DNA of 54,960 bases, taken from contig JANYAP010000156.1 in NCBI GenBank assembly GCA_025361285.1, positions 1 through 54,960 of the forward strand, read 5' to 3'. Positions 8,300 through 17,946 of this stretch are shown here, in pieces. Numbering within the stretch: position 1 is the first letter of the stretch; each line of letters begins with the position of its first letter. The translations under genes were made by a program, and so were the position numbers. Under the pieces are notes generated by a model. It was given only the letters and a program-made list of their open reading frames with translations, did no database searches and was not told the origin of the DNA. This DNA is from Bacteroidales bacterium (GTDB lineage: Bacteria > Bacteroidota > Bacteroidia > Bacteroidales > JAAUTT01).

Positions 8300-9739
8300 T
8301 TGAAACACTTAATTTTAATATTGTTTGGTTTTGCGTGTTTATCTGAGTTATTAGGTCAGGAAATAACTATACCCCCTGCAATTGAGTATGTTAGCGTTGT
8401 TCCCGACTCAAATAGCGTTTTTATTCAATGGACACCCAGTTCTACCATTAATTTCAAAGGGTATAATATTTACGAATACGATAGCCCTTATATTTCGGGT
8501 GGCGACACAATATTTTTTACAGATTCGTTACGGAACGTTTTGTTCAAATATGATACTGTTACCATTCGTGCTGTAACATTAGCAATGTCAACTGTAAAAG
8601 GTACGCTCAGAGAGGTTTTATCTATTCTTAACCATCGCACAGTATTTTTAACCACCGCTGTCGATTCGTGCGCCCACACCATTACTTTAACATGGACAAA
8701 ATACATTGGCTGGGATGTGGAAAAATATGAGATTTATGTATATAAACCCAATAATAGCTTGTCATTAGGCGTAAATACTGGTTCGGACACAACATTTGTA
8801 ATTGAAAATTTCGAATTTGGACAACCGTATAGTTATTATGTAGCAGCTTTTCAAAAAACTAATAACCAACCTTTTATTTCGAACTCCAACCGCGTCGATA
8901 TTAACATTTCTGGTCCACTAGCCCCTACCATTACTGCCGATAATGCAAATTTTACTTCCAATAACAAAGTAGAAGTTCAGTTTTCGCTCACACCTACTCC
9001 TGTAAACAACTTTATTTACCATGTTACCAAATCGGTCTATCCCGATAGTGGTTTTCAGGTATTTACAGAAAAATCTTCGGTAAACAGTTATCAATCAATA
9101 ACTATTTCCGACACGGCATTTGCAACAACTTATTACAGAATAGAATGGCTATTAAAAAACGATTGCGAAAAGGGCGTTAATTTAACCAACAATGTTGCCA
9201 CCGCAATAGTGCCAAAAATTGAAAATAATGATAAATTTATTAATTTGCAGTGGGATAAGTATTTAGGCTGGGGCGATAACGTACAGTACAATATTTTTCG
9301 TAACGGAAGTAAAATTGAAAGCGAAATTTCCGGCACCACTATTTCCGACCCAATTTCCGATTTAATGGGTAAAAATATGCCCGACGAGGTTTGTTATTAT
9401 ATTGAAGCAAAGGGCGTTAACTCCGTTAGCAAATCGGCTACAGTATGTATTAATGTGGAAAATTCAATTTTTATCCCGGAAGGCTTTACACCTAACGGAA
9501 ACGATGTAAACCGCGTGTTTAAACCGTGGTTTGCATTTACGCCAATTTCGTACTCGTTAGTTATTTTCAACAGGTTTGGCTTTAAGGTTTTCGAAACTAA
9601 AAATATCGACAACGGATGGGAAGGTAATTATAACGGAAAACCCGCTCTCGATGGCGTTTACGTGTATTTTATTACCTTTAAAACCAGCTCAGGTAAAACC
9701 GTTGAAAAGAGTGGAAATTTATCGCTTATTTATCTTTAA
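8300..9739 (+). CDS. Secreted FN3 protein with gliding-motility-type C-terminal domain (T9SS type B)
   Basis: The protein is 479 residues. A signal peptide (MKHLILILFGFACLSELLGQ) is followed by fibronectin III-like segments (VFIQWTPSSTINFKGYNIYE, ITLTWTKYIGWDVEKYEIYV, FINLQWDKYLGW...). The last 90 residues match the gliding motility-associated C-terminal domain: IFIPEGFTPNGNDVNRVFKP, then FNRFGFKVFE and DGVYVYFI. Such proteins are exported by Sec, then by the type IX system, and kept at the cell surface. The start is TTG at 8300, directly before the signal peptide, with no better ATG. It is monocistronic, and its stop is only 5 bp before the rel promoter. The ligand is unknown. Confidence 0.88.
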   Translation: MKHLILILFGFACLSELLGQEITIPPAIEYVSVVPDSNSVFIQWTPSSTINFKGYNIYEYDSPYISGGDTIFFTDSLRNVLFKYDTVTIRAVTLAMSTVKGTLREVLSILNHRTVFLTTAVDSCAHTITLTWTKYIGWDVEKYEIYVYKPNNSLSLGVNTGSDTTFVIENFEFGQPYSYYVAAFQKTNNQPFISNSNRVDINISGPLAPTITADNANFTSNNKVEVQFSLTPTPVNNFIYHVTKSVYPDSGFQVFTEKSSVNSYQSITISDTAFATTYYRIEWLLKNDCEKGVNLTNNVATAIVPKIENNDKFINLQWDKYLGWGDNVQYNIFRNGSKIESEISGTTISDPISDLMGKNMPDEVCYYIEAKGVNSVSKSATVCINVENSIFIPEGFTPNGNDVNRVFKPWFAFTPISYSLVIFNRFGFKVFETKNIDNGWEGNYNGKPALDGVYVYFITFKTSSGKTVEKSGNLSLIYL

Positions 9740-9744
9740 ATAAT

Positions 9745-9752
9745 TAATTTTG
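9745..9752 (+). promoter_or_regulatory. -7 promoter element TAATTTTG for rel/spoT
   Basis: It matches TAnnTTTG and starts 5 bp after the previous stop, 25 bp before the ATG at 9777. The predicted leader is about 18 nt. No correctly spaced TTG is seen. Confidence 0.5.
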
Positions 9753-9776
9753 CGAGTTTACTGAAATTTAAGGTCA

Positions 9777-12035
9777 ATGGGAGTACTTACAGCACAGGAC
9801 GAGGTTTTGATTAAAGAGCGATTCGAGGAAATGCTGTCGCATTGTACACGAATGAAAGGCGAGGAAGACCGACAACTAATTATTCGTGCTTTTGAACTTG
9901 CAAACGAAGCTCATAAGGAGATGCGTCGCAAGTCGGGCGAGCCGTATATCCTTCATCCTATTGCGGTTGCACGCATTGTAATTCACGAAATTGGCTTAGG
10001 TACAACATCGTTAATTAGTGCTTTATTGCACGATATTGTTGAAGATACCGATTATACGTTAGACTATATCGAAACTCATTTTGGTAAAAAAGTAGCCTCA
10101 ATAGTCGATGGGCTTACAAAAATATCGGGTGTGTTCGATAAAAACTCATCGTTGCAGGCCGAAAACTTCCGTAAAATGCTTCTCACCCTTTCCGACGATG
10201 TAAGGGTTATATTCATTAAGTTAGCCGACAGATTGCACAATATGCGTACCCTCGATGCGCTTCCAGCGCACAAACAAATTAAAATTTCGGGCGAAACAAT
10301 ATTTCTGTATGCTCCTTTGGCACACAGACTTGGCCTATATTCCCTTAAAACCGAATTGGAGGACTTAAGTTTAAAATACCGTCATCCTAAAATATTTAAC
10401 GAAATAGTTAGCCGCCTGGCCGATAACGAAGAGAACCGGAAACAACAGATACGTGAGTTCTCGGAACCTATTAGCGAGGTTCTTCGAAAAAATAATATTT
10501 CGTTCGAAATTACCGGTCGCCCCAAATCAATCTATTCCATCTATTATAAAATGCAGCATAAAAGTGTTCCTTTCGAGGAAGTTTACGATTTGCTTGCTGT
10601 TCGCGTTGTTTTCGATCCATCGGGCGAAATACCCGAAAAGACGCAATGCTGGAATATATATTCGTTAATTTCCGACCAGTACATGCCCAAGCCCGACAGG
10701 ATTAGGGATTGGGTTAGTACGCCAAAAGCAAATGGTTACGAGGCGCTACATGCTACCGTAATGGGCCCTCACGGCAAATGGGTTGAGGTTCAGGTACGTA
10801 CACGCCGAATGGACGAGATAGCCGAGCGTGGTTTTGCCGCCCATTGGAAATACAAAAATACTGGTACTCAGGAGTCGGAGATAGATAAATGGCTTAAAAG
10901 CATCCGCGAAATGCTCGACAACCCTAGTGCCGACGCATTGGAATTTCTCGATGAGTTTAAACTTAATTTGTTTTATTCCGAAATACATGTATTTACCCCA
11001 AAAGGTCAGATACTTACATTACCCAAAAATTCAACTGTATTAGATTTTGCTTACGATATACACTCGGTAATTGGAAACTCAGCCATTGCTGCCAAAGTAA
11101 ACCATAAACTTGTGCCGCTGAACTACGTGCTTAGCAGTGGCGATCAGGTTGAGATAGTAACCTCCGACAAGAAGAAATCGCAGCGCGAATGGCTCGAATA
11201 TGTGGCTACAGCGAAAGCTAAAACAGCTATCAAGGATTCTATTAAAACCGACATAAAAAACCGTACAGAGCTAGGCAAACAAATGATCGAGGAAAAATTA
11301 AGCGAAATGAATCTTATTCCAAGCTCGCGAATCTTTAAAAAACTACTTCCAGAATACGAAGTAACATCTAAGGACGAGCTTTACAGTAAAATAGGAAGCG
11401 GCATAATTGTGCTCGAAGATTTACAAAAAGTTCTGAAAAAGAACACCAAAAATAAATGGATCCGATATTGGGAGCTTCAGTTAACAAAGGTTATTCCTAC
11501 CAAGGACGATACTTCCGTTGCAACAACAACCGATGACGAAAAAGTGGTTATTGACACAAAAGCACCGTTCCTATTGCGCGAAAACCCCGATGGCACCGAA
11601 GCAAATTATAAACTCGCAAAATGCTGTAATCCAATTCCAGGCGACGATATTGTGGGGCACCGAAACGCAAACGAGGACTTCGTAATTATTCACAAATCGC
11701 GCTGCCCACATGCTGTTAAGCTTGTTTCGGCTCATGCCGATTTGCTTATTCAGGCAAAATGGACAACCTACAAAATACTTTCGTTTCTGGCACGAGTATC
11801 CATAAGGGGAATCGATAAGTTTGGGATATATAACCAAATAACCACCATTATTTGTAAGGAACTCAATGTTAACATACGAGCAATAAACCTGTCGAGCCAC
11901 GATGGAATTTTTGAGGGTACTATGGATTTGTACGTACATAATGCAAAGGACTTAAATAATTTAATTACTAATATGTTGAACATCAAGGGTGTTGAGCAAG
12001 TTAGCAGGGTTGAAAGCATGAACGAATTACCGTAA
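9777..12035 (+). CDS. rel: Bifunctional (p)ppGpp synthetase/hydrolase (RelA/SpoT family)
   Basis: It makes and degrades the stringent-response alarmone. Its 752 residues run in order: HD hydrolase (H60, H85-D86, E89-D90, N155), synthetase (GRPKS 247-251, NGYEALHATV 319-328, EVQVRT 337-342), TGS (about 402-462), a zinc-finger/helical region (CCNPIPGDD) and a C-terminal ACT domain (about 675-750). The hydrolase residues are intact. The loop that separates RelA (acidic EXDD) from bifunctional enzymes (RXKD) reads RIRD (308-311), so the enzyme should do both reactions. It stands before a Fur-family gene and purA; GTP/purine metabolism and ppGpp are linked, but common transcription is not shown here. 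Confidence 0.96.
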   Translation: MGVLTAQDEVLIKERFEEMLSHCTRMKGEEDRQLIIRAFELANEAHKEMRRKSGEPYILHPIAVARIVIHEIGLGTTSLISALLHDIVEDTDYTLDYIETHFGKKVASIVDGLTKISGVFDKNSSLQAENFRKMLLTLSDDVRVIFIKLADRLHNMRTLDALPAHKQIKISGETIFLYAPLAHRLGLYSLKTELEDLSLKYRHPKIFNEIVSRLADNEENRKQQIREFSEPISEVLRKNNISFEITGRPKSIYSIYYKMQHKSVPFEEVYDLLAVRVVFDPSGEIPEKTQCWNIYSLISDQYMPKPDRIRDWVSTPKANGYEALHATVMGPHGKWVEVQVRTRRMDEIAERGFAAHWKYKNTGTQESEIDKWLKSIREMLDNPSADALEFLDEFKLNLFYSEIHVFTPKGQILTLPKNSTVLDFAYDIHSVIGNSAIAAKVNHKLVPLNYVLSSGDQVEIVTSDKKKSQREWLEYVATAKAKTAIKDSIKTDIKNRTELGKQMIEEKLSEMNLIPSSRIFKKLLPEYEVTSKDELYSKIGSGIIVLEDLQKVLKKNTKNKWIRYWELQLTKVIPTKDDTSVATTTDDEKVVIDTKAPFLLRENPDGTEANYKLAKCCNPIPGDDIVGHRNANEDFVIIHKSRCPHAVKLVSAHADLLIQAKWTTYKILSFLARVSIRGIDKFGIYNQITTIICKELNVNIRAINLSSHDGIFEGTMDLYVHNAKDLNNLITNMLNIKGVEQVSRVESMNELP

Positions 12036-12114
12036 TTTTTAATCGGTCTAAAATATTTGCATCAAAGCAAAAAAAAGGTTTACTTTGATACCTTATTTAT
12101 AATTAGTCTAATTT

Positions 12115-12570
12115 ATGATTCAAGAAAGTACACGCGAAACAGTAAAGAAAATCTTTACCGACTATCTCGAAAAGAAAGGTCATAGAAAAACGCCCGAACG
12201 ATTTGCTATTCTTGATGAGATATATACCCGCGATACCCATTTTGATATAGAGACGCTTTACATTTACATGAAAAATAAAAACTATCGTGTAAGCCGCGCA
12301 ACCCTTTATAACACAATGGATTTGCTTTTGGAATGCGGCTTGGTGGTAAAGCATCAATTTGGTAAAAATATATCGCAATTCGAAAAGGCCTACCAATGCA
12401 CTCAACACGATCATCTTATATGCGCTCAAACAGGTAGAGTTATTGAGTTTTGCGACCCTCGAATACTCGAAATTATAAAAACAGCCTGCGAGCTTAATAA
12501 TTTTGAACCAAGCCATCATTCCCTGTATATTTACGGAGAACTTAAAGAGGCTGGGTTAACAAAAAAGTAG
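12115..12570 (+). CDS. Fur-family metalloregulator
   Basis: The 151-residue protein has a winged helix ([19 protein letters not shown]-reading helix [13 protein letters not shown]) and a dimerisation domain with the metal motif HDH (98-100). The usual structural-zinc pair HxHxxCxxC is incomplete: C103 is present but the second cysteine is T106 (HDHLICAQT), and there is no C-terminal CxxC. It therefore probably lacks the structural Zn site of E. coli Fur. It could be Fur, Zur or PerR; metal specificity cannot be read from the sequence. It is 79 bp downstream of rel. A TACTTTG string at 12080-12086 is a one-base-short promoter-like match. Confidence 0.88.
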   Translation: MIQESTRETVKKIFTDYLEKKGHRKTPERFAILDEIYTRDTHFDIETLYIYMKNKNYRVSRATLYNTMDLLLECGLVVKHQFGKNISQFEKAYQCTQHDHLICAQTGRVIEFCDPRILEIIKTACELNNFEPSHHSLYIYGELKEAGLTKK

Positions 12571-12601
12571 AAATTCGCTCAAAAAAATTAATAATATATA
12601 C

Positions 12602-12659
12602 AACGAATTTATTAAACTGACATATTAAATTTTAACGCACTAGTTTACAGTTTATCATG
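12602..12659 (+). repeat. Family C dispersed module, copy 1
   Basis: AACGAATTTATTAAACTGAC, then a TTAAATTTTAACGCACTAG block and a TTTACAGTTTATCAT block. Homologous 60-bp segments lie at 16688 and 45682, each just downstream of a plus-strand stop codon and each followed by a CTTGGTT-type heptamer array. Confidence 0.7.
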
Positions 12660-12660
12660 T

Positions 12661-12690
12661 CTTGATTCTTGGCTCTTGATTCTTGCGTTC
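12661..12690 (+). repeat. Heptamer array CTTGATT/CTTGGCT
   Basis: Four units in exact 7-bp phase: CTTGATT, CTTGGCT, CTTGATT, CTTGCGT. It directly follows the family C module. Confidence 0.7.
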
Positions 12691-12785
12691 TATATAGTAT
12701 AAGTGAAACGTAAATTAGAAGAAAAATATTTTGCGTTTGATTATTTAAGAAAATAGAAAACTCATTAAAAATAAATTATATACTG

Positions 12786-14045
12786 ATGAAATTGGATGTT
12801 TTATTAGGTCTTCAGTGGGGAGACGAAGGAAAGGGTAAGATAGTTGACGTATTAACACCTAAATACGATGTTATTGCGCGGTTTCAAGGCGGTCCAAATG
12901 CTGGCCACACTTTGGAATTTAATAATATAAAGCACGTTTTGCATACAATACCATCTGGTATTTTTCATCCCGAAAAGGTTAATATTATTGGTAATGGCGT
13001 AGTTATCGACCCAGTTATTTTTCGCAAGGAAATAGAAAGTCTAAAAAAGTATAACCTTACATTTTCAAACCTTTACATTTCGAAGAAGGCGCATTTTATT
13101 TTGCCAACGCATCGCATGCTCGATGCCGCCTCGGAAGCAGCCAAAGGAGTTACTAAAATTGGATCGACCTTAAAAGGTATTGGACCAACTTATATGGACA
13201 AAACTGGTCGCAACGGTTTGCGTGTTGGCGATATTTTGGCTCCCGATTTTAAACAGCGGTACGAATTTCTTAAAAAGAAACATATCGACATTCTTAATCA
13301 GCATGATTTTACCTACGATATAAATGAATATGAGGCCGATTGGTTTGAAGGTATAGATACTATAAGGTCGTTTCAACTTGTTGATAGCGAATATATGGTT
13401 AACCAATTCCTGAACGATAAGAAGTCGGTTTTAGCCGAAGGAGCCCAAGGAACCATGCTCGATATCGATTTTGGATCGTACCCATTCGTTACATCGTCGA
13501 ACACAATTTGCGCTGGAGCATCAACAGGGCTTGGCGTTGCACCAAACAAATTTGGCGAAGTTATGGGTATTGTAAAAGCCTATTGCACGCGCGTAGGTAG
13601 TGGCCCATTCCCTACCGAACTTAACGATAATACTGGCGAGGAAATGCGTAAGGTAGGCAACGAATTTGGCTCAACAACTGGTCGCCCACGCCGCTGCGGA
13701 TGGTTGGATTTGCCAGCACTTAAATATTCGATTATGATTAATGGGGTAACACAAATTATCCTTACCAAAGCCGATGTTCTTTCGGTGTTCGACACAATTA
13801 AAGTGTGCACATCGTATAAAATTGAAGGTAAAACAACCGATCAATTACCTTACGATGTAAATTTGCCCATTGAGCCAATATATAAGGAGTTTAAGGGTTG
13901 GAAGAAGGATTTAACAAATGCTACAACACTTAACGAATTACCAAAGGAATTCCTCGATTATATTAGCTTTATCGAGCATGAGGTAAAAGTGCCTATAACC
14001 ATTGTATCGGTTGGTCCCAACAGGAAACAAACGATAATTAGATAG
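12786..14045 (+). CDS. purA: Adenylosuccinate synthetase (PurA)
   Basis: The enzyme makes adenylosuccinate from IMP, aspartate and GTP, the first committed AMP step. It is 419 residues, full length. The N-terminal WGDEGKGK (11-18, with D13 as the general base) and GGPNAGHT are present, as are QGTMLDIDFGSYPFVTSS and the GTP-binding TGRPRRCGWLD region. Its partner PurB is encoded at 30207-31553. The 215-bp gap before it holds a family C module and a heptamer array. A TATTTTG string about 55 bp upstream is a short promoter-like match only. Confidence 0.97.
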   Translation: MKLDVLLGLQWGDEGKGKIVDVLTPKYDVIARFQGGPNAGHTLEFNNIKHVLHTIPSGIFHPEKVNIIGNGVVIDPVIFRKEIESLKKYNLTFSNLYISKKAHFILPTHRMLDAASEAAKGVTKIGSTLKGIGPTYMDKTGRNGLRVGDILAPDFKQRYEFLKKKHIDILNQHDFTYDINEYEADWFEGIDTIRSFQLVDSEYMVNQFLNDKKSVLAEGAQGTMLDIDFGSYPFVTSSNTICAGASTGLGVAPNKFGEVMGIVKAYCTRVGSGPFPTELNDNTGEEMRKVGNEFGSTTGRPRRCGWLDLPALKYSIMINGVTQIILTKADVLSVFDTIKVCTSYKIEGKTTDQLPYDVNLPIEPIYKEFKGWKKDLTNATTLNELPKEFLDYISFIEHEVKVPITIVSVGPNRKQTIIR

Positions 14046-14097
14046 GGTTTTAGTTTGTTTAACATGTTGACTATTTGGTTATAGCATTTCTATCAAA

Positions 14098-14170
14098 AGT
14101 CGTTTTGAATTGCCTTCGGCGAGTTTGTACATTCGGTTTCGATCAACGTGGGGATGACGCTCAATCGCAT
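14098..14170. repeat. Family A dispersed repeat, partial copy 3
   Basis: Only the right half is seen: GAATTGCCTTCGGCGAG, TTCGGTTTCGATCAACG, GGGATGACGCTCAATCGCAT. The left arm is missing. It lies in the 234-bp convergent gap between purA and the MFS gene; the rest of that gap is AT-rich without a clear terminator. Confidence 0.6.
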
Positions 14171-14279
14171 TGTAGGAGCAAACACGCATATTAATCATTA
14201 AAGTAGCAGTATAATAATATTTTTATCATTCTAAATTACGTTACGTTATTTTATTACAACGTATTGCTTCGAGGTATTC

Positions 14280-15632
14280 TTATTTACTCATTCCCTTTTC
14301 TAAGCCATGAGAATGAGAACCTTGTTCGTTTATGCGTAGCAGTAATGCGAATAAAAAGCCCATAAAGCCTAAGATACTGAATATCCACATCCCTAAATGG
14401 TAGCCCGCAGGGTTTGCTGCACCAGCCTGCGAATAATCGTTTGCCCAGCCTATAAGCAAATTAAATGCTGCCAAACCAATGTTTTGAATCATTGTCATAA
14501 GTCCATAGGCGGTGCCCAGTTTGTTCTGATCGACTATTAGCGCAACCGAAGGCCACATAATAGCTGGTATAAGCGAAAATGCAACGCCCATCATTATCAT
14601 CGGAATTAATAGGTTTGTGCTGATAATTACATCGATACTAAAAAGCGAAAGCGACACGTGAACTTTATCGGCAATTCCGAAAAAACCAGCAATATCAATT
14701 TTATAGCCCATAAATAAATACACGGGTATAATTAATATTGAGCCGAACATCATTAATAATGAGCGTTTTCCAATTTTATCGGCCAACAATCCGAATAGGG
14801 GAGTTGCCACCATTGCCGACAAGGTTAAAATACTCGATAAAAAGCCTCCAATTTCGCGACTTTCGCTATGAACTTCCTGGAAAAATTTAACTGCAAATGT
14901 TTGAAATGGAAACATTGCCGAGTAAAAAGTAACGCATAATAAGCTTATAAACCAAAACGATCTACCGAATTTAAACACCTCTTTAAGTACAAATTTATCT
15001 TGTGTTCCTTCGGGGGTTAATTTGTAGTTGTTTTCCGAATATCTGTCGAGTATCCAATAAAGCGATAGGCAAACAACCGATATTATGCCTGTTAACGCCG
15101 CAAACCAAAGCGGATCGTGCCAGTTAATGTACATTGCTTTTCCCCACGATGGTGAGTTGAGAGCAGTAAACGAGCCAAGCCGTGCAATAGTGAGGTTCAA
15201 CCCAAATGCGAAAGATAATTCCTTGCCTTTGAACCATCGGGCAATTACAGTTGTTGTTGCAACAATCATCGATTCGGCACCAAGTCCAAAAACTAACCTG
15301 CCCAGTGCCATGGTAAATAAATCGCCTTTAAGAGCAGTTATAAACCCGCCACACATCATTAGAATAGAGAACAATAACGCCGATTTTTTGGTTCCAATTC
15401 TGTCGATAATAATACCGCCAATTAACACCATAATTACGTTGGGTATGCTGTATATGGCATTGAGCGTTCCAATATTCGAATCGGAAAAATTAAGTTGCTT
15501 CTTAAGCAAATCAGCAACGGGGCTTATACTATCGTAAATATAGTAGTTGCCGAACATTGCCATACTTATTAGGAGCAAAACGCCCCATCGGAAAATAGCT
15601 GGTGGTAGGGGCTTTGAGTTATTAGTTTTCAT
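14280..15632 (-). CDS. MFS transporter
   Basis: The protein is 450 residues with 12 hydrophobic segments and the MFS loop motif GGIIIDRIGTKKSAL between TM2 and TM3, with the related LLADKIGKRSLL between TM8 and TM9. I placed the start at 15632 (MKTNNSKPLPPAIFRWG); a start at 15692 would add 20 residues not expected in the family. The substrate is unknown. An AraC-family gene is divergently transcribed 159 bp away, an arrangement often seen when the regulator controls the transporter (inference). Confidence 0.88.
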   Translation of the reverse strand: MKTNNSKPLPPAIFRWGVLLLISMAMFGNYYIYDSISPVADLLKKQLNFSDSNIGTLNAIYSIPNVIMVLIGGIIIDRIGTKKSALLFSILMMCGGFITALKGDLFTMALGRLVFGLGAESMIVATTTVIARWFKGKELSFAFGLNLTIARLGSFTALNSPSWGKAMYINWHDPLWFAALTGIISVVCLSLYWILDRYSENNYKLTPEGTQDKFVLKEVFKFGRSFWFISLLCVTFYSAMFPFQTFAVKFFQEVHSESREIGGFLSSILTLSAMVATPLFGLLADKIGKRSLLMMFGSILIIPVYLFMGYKIDIAGFFGIADKVHVSLSLFSIDVIISTNLLIPMIMMGVAFSLIPAIMWPSVALIVDQNKLGTAYGLMTMIQNIGLAAFNLLIGWANDYSQAGAANPAGYHLGMWIFSILGFMGFLFALLLRINEQGSHSHGLEKGMSK

Positions 15633-15700
15633 TTTGTATTTTTTTAATACGCATTCAAATATGCATAAAATCTTTTTAAAATCGCAGTACATTGTTATTT

Positions 15701-15717
15701 CAAATTTATTAATTTTG
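15701..15717. promoter_or_regulatory. Divergent -7 elements for MFS and AraC genes
   Basis: The minus-strand TAAATTTG (15701-15708) faces the MFS gene and the plus-strand TAATTTTG (15710-15717) faces the AraC gene, back to back with one base between. Leaders would be about 60-70 nt. Neither has a clearly spaced TTG. Confidence 0.45.
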
Positions 15718-15791
15718 AAACGATAGTGCTTTTAGGGTTTGCGATATTATAACAGCGACAAAAGCTTAACTATTAAATTATTTATGTACGG

Positions 15792-16679
15792 ATGAAACTG
15801 GAAAACATACGATTACTAAAAGACCTCGACAAATCGTTTATTGTTTGTCACGACACTCAACCTTTCTCGCTTTGGCATAATCATCTCGAATACGAATTAG
15901 TTTTAATTGTAAAAGGTAGAGGTAAGAGAATGATTGGCGACCATATCGACAGGTTTGTGGCGAACGATTTGGTATTAGTTGGCACAGGCTTGCCGCACGA
16001 ATGGTTATACGATAGCGAGGTTTCTGGTAATTCCGATGGTTTTCAGGGCGAAAGTATTGTTTATATGTTTCTTCCCAACTTTTTAGGTTCCGAATTCTTT
16101 GAACTTCCCGAAAACAGAAATTTGAAGCGGTTGCTAGGCGATTCGTCGAGAGGGATTAAATTTATTGGCAAAACAAAAGAGAAAATACGATTGTTGATGT
16201 TGCAAAACCATGACCACGATGGATCTGCAAGGCTTTACTCGCTGTTGTCGATATTTGGAATTATAGCTAATACCAAAGAATATACTTTACTTGCAAGCCA
16301 AGGATTTAGGGAGCCATTTCATAGAAAGGGAAACGAGCCTATGCAGAAAGTTCTTGAGTATATTCTGCAAAATTTTCACCGTGAGGTTTCTATTAAAGAG
16401 GTGCTAAATTTAACAAATATGTCGAACACTGCGTTTTGCCTGTCGTTTAAAAAGACTTACCGAATGACGTTTACTGAGTATTTGTTAAATACGCGTATTG
16501 GCTATGCTTGCAAACTACTAACCGACGGCTCGCTTAATATTTCGCAAATAGCTTATAATTGTGGGTTCGAGAATATGTCGAATTTTAATAGGCATTTTAA
16601 AAAACTGAAAGGCATTACGCCTTCGCAATTTAAATATAAAATGGAATTTGATAGTGTGGATTCGGTAATTCAGGCTTAA
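15792..16679 (+). CDS. AraC-family transcriptional regulator
   Basis: The protein is 295 residues. An N-terminal cupin-like sensor (LWHNHLEYELVLIVKGRGKR, about 27-46; HEWLYD) is followed by two HTH motifs (EVSIKEVLNLTNMSNTAFC; NISQIAYNCGFENMSNFNRH) and the family signature FKKLKGITPSQFK. The cupin suggests binding of a small molecule, possibly a sugar. It is divergent from the MFS transporter, the most likely target. Confidence 0.9.
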   Translation: MKLENIRLLKDLDKSFIVCHDTQPFSLWHNHLEYELVLIVKGRGKRMIGDHIDRFVANDLVLVGTGLPHEWLYDSEVSGNSDGFQGESIVYMFLPNFLGSEFFELPENRNLKRLLGDSSRGIKFIGKTKEKIRLLMLQNHDHDGSARLYSLLSIFGIIANTKEYTLLASQGFREPFHRKGNEPMQKVLEYILQNFHREVSIKEVLNLTNMSNTAFCLSFKKTYRMTFTEYLLNTRIGYACKLLTDGSLNISQIAYNCGFENMSNFNRHFKKLKGITPSQFKYKMEFDSVDSVIQA

Positions 16680-16687
16680 ATTATATA

Positions 16688-16748
16688 AAACGAATTTTTA
16701 ATAAACCAACGCTACAATTTTAACACACTAATTTACAATTCATTACAA
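16688..16748 (+). repeat. Family C dispersed module, copy 2
   Basis: AACGAATTTTTAATAAACC, then a block with ATTTTAACACACTAATTTAC and ATTCATTACA, aligns along its length with the copies at 12602 and 45682. It begins 8 bp after the AraC stop codon. Confidence 0.65.
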
Positions 16749-16780
16749 CTTGGTTCTTGTTATTTGGTTCGGTACTTGGG
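16749..16780 (+). repeat. Heptamer array CTTGGTT/CTTGTTA/TTTGGTT
   Basis: Three 7-bp units in phase (CTTGGTT, CTTGTTA, TTTGGTT) and a decayed tail follow the family C module, the same order as at 12602-12690. Confidence 0.6.
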
Positions 16781-16816
16781 AGTTGTAATTAAATAAGTTG
16801 TACAAATGTTTGAACT

Positions 16817-17010
16817 GCAAAGCTCTCCAAGAAGGCAATCCATAAAAGTATGCTGTCATTCCTACGCAGGTCGGAACCGAGTATACGAACTCGCCAAAGG
16901 CAATCCCTAGTGGTTTTTTGTTTTATGGATTACCTTCGGTGAGGGCTTCGCTAGTCCTACCTGCATCGGAATGACACTTAATCGCATGACTTATTTATTT
17001 ACAAGTTCTT
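16817..17010. repeat. Family A palindromic dispersed repeat, copy 4
   Basis: It contains TGCTGTCATTCCTACGCAGG, CAAAGGCAATCC, GGATTACCTTCGGTGAGGGC and CCTGCATCGGAATGACA, then the shared tail TTAATCGCATGACTTATTTA. The similarity to copy 1 starts already at TGCAAAGCTCTC. It lies in the 365-bp gap between the convergent araC and ftsE genes. Confidence 0.8.
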
Positions 17011-17044
17011 GGCTCTATATAATGAAAGCAATAATACGTAATAC

Positions 17045-17758
17045 TTAATCCTCCATTAATCCTGCAAAGTCAATTTCTTCGGTTTGATCAATTTCTTTAA
17101 TCTCGTCTTTATCACATTTAAACGTTCTGCCCGGGAATTTCTTTAACAAAGTGTGGTTGTGCGTTGCCATCATTACTGCTCTGCCAGTATTTTTTATCTC
17201 GGTAAGTAAATTCATTATTTCTGTGGATGCTTCTGGGTCGAGGTTTCCAGTAGGCTCGTCGGCCAAAATTATTTCGGGGTCGTTAAGTAAAGCACGTGCA
17301 ATAGCTAGGCGCTGCTGCTCGCCACCCGAAAGTTGATGTGGCATCTTGTAACCTTTATTTACAAGACCAACTTTCTCCAGCACGTCGTTAATACGTTGCT
17401 CTATTTCCGTATTATTTTTCCATCCGGTAGCATTTAATACAAAAAGCAGATTGTTATGTACGTTTCTATCGATAAGTAGCTGAAAATCTTGAAAAATTAT
17501 GCCCATTTTACGTCGCAAATAGGGTATATGTCTCTGTTTAATTTTGCGCAGGTTGTATCCAGCCACAGTTGCTTCGCCCGATAATAGTGGTATCTCGGCA
17601 TTAATGGTTTTAATAAGGCTCGATTTTCCGCTTCCTACCTTACCAATTAGGTAAACAAATTCGCCCTTTTGCAGTGTAAAAGTTACATCCTTCAATATCA
17701 GGTTTTCGTTCTGATATATTGATGCATTATCGAATTCAATAATTGTGTCGAGACTCAT
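17045..17758 (-). CDS. ftsE: FtsE-like ABC transporter ATPase
   Basis: The 237-residue ATPase has Walker A GKVGSGKSS, Q-loop FQDFQ, signature LSGGEQQRLAIARALLNDP, Walker B IILADEPTGNLD and switch histidine ATHNH. This is the FtsE/LolD type; the family role is with FtsX to control cell-wall hydrolases at the septum. No ftsX is adjacent, as is often the case in Bacteroidota. The C-terminal 20 residues are acidic (DKDEIKEIDQTEEIDF). LolD-like function is the main alternative. A minus-strand TACATTTG lies about 60 bp upstream. Confidence 0.88.
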   Translation of the reverse strand: MSLDTIIEFDNASIYQNENLILKDVTFTLQKGEFVYLIGKVGSGKSSLIKTINAEIPLLSGEATVAGYNLRKIKQRHIPYLRRKMGIIFQDFQLLIDRNVHNNLLFVLNATGWKNNTEIEQRINDVLEKVGLVNKGYKMPHQLSGGEQQRLAIARALLNDPEIILADEPTGNLDPEASTEIMNLLTEIKNTGRAVMMATHNHTLLKKFPGRTFKCDKDEIKEIDQTEEIDFAGLMED

Positions 17759-17819
17759 AATTTATGTTCATTTAAACCCGTTTAATGGATGTATATTAGA
17801 GGGAATTTAATAATTTCAA

Positions 17820-17827
17820 CAAATGTA
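17820..17827 (-). promoter_or_regulatory. -7 promoter element TACATTTG for ftsE
   Basis: The minus-strand octamer matches TAnnTTTG and gives a leader of about 55 nt to the ATG ending at 17758. No -33 TTG is seen at the right distance. Confidence 0.45.
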
Positions 17828-17946
17828 TATATTTATAGGGTGTTTTTTTAGCATTATGCATGAATTATTTTTAAATCAAAAAATACCAAATATTATTTCA
17901 GGCATTAATAATCAGCAAGTTGTAAAAAAACATTTTCGATTTTCGC

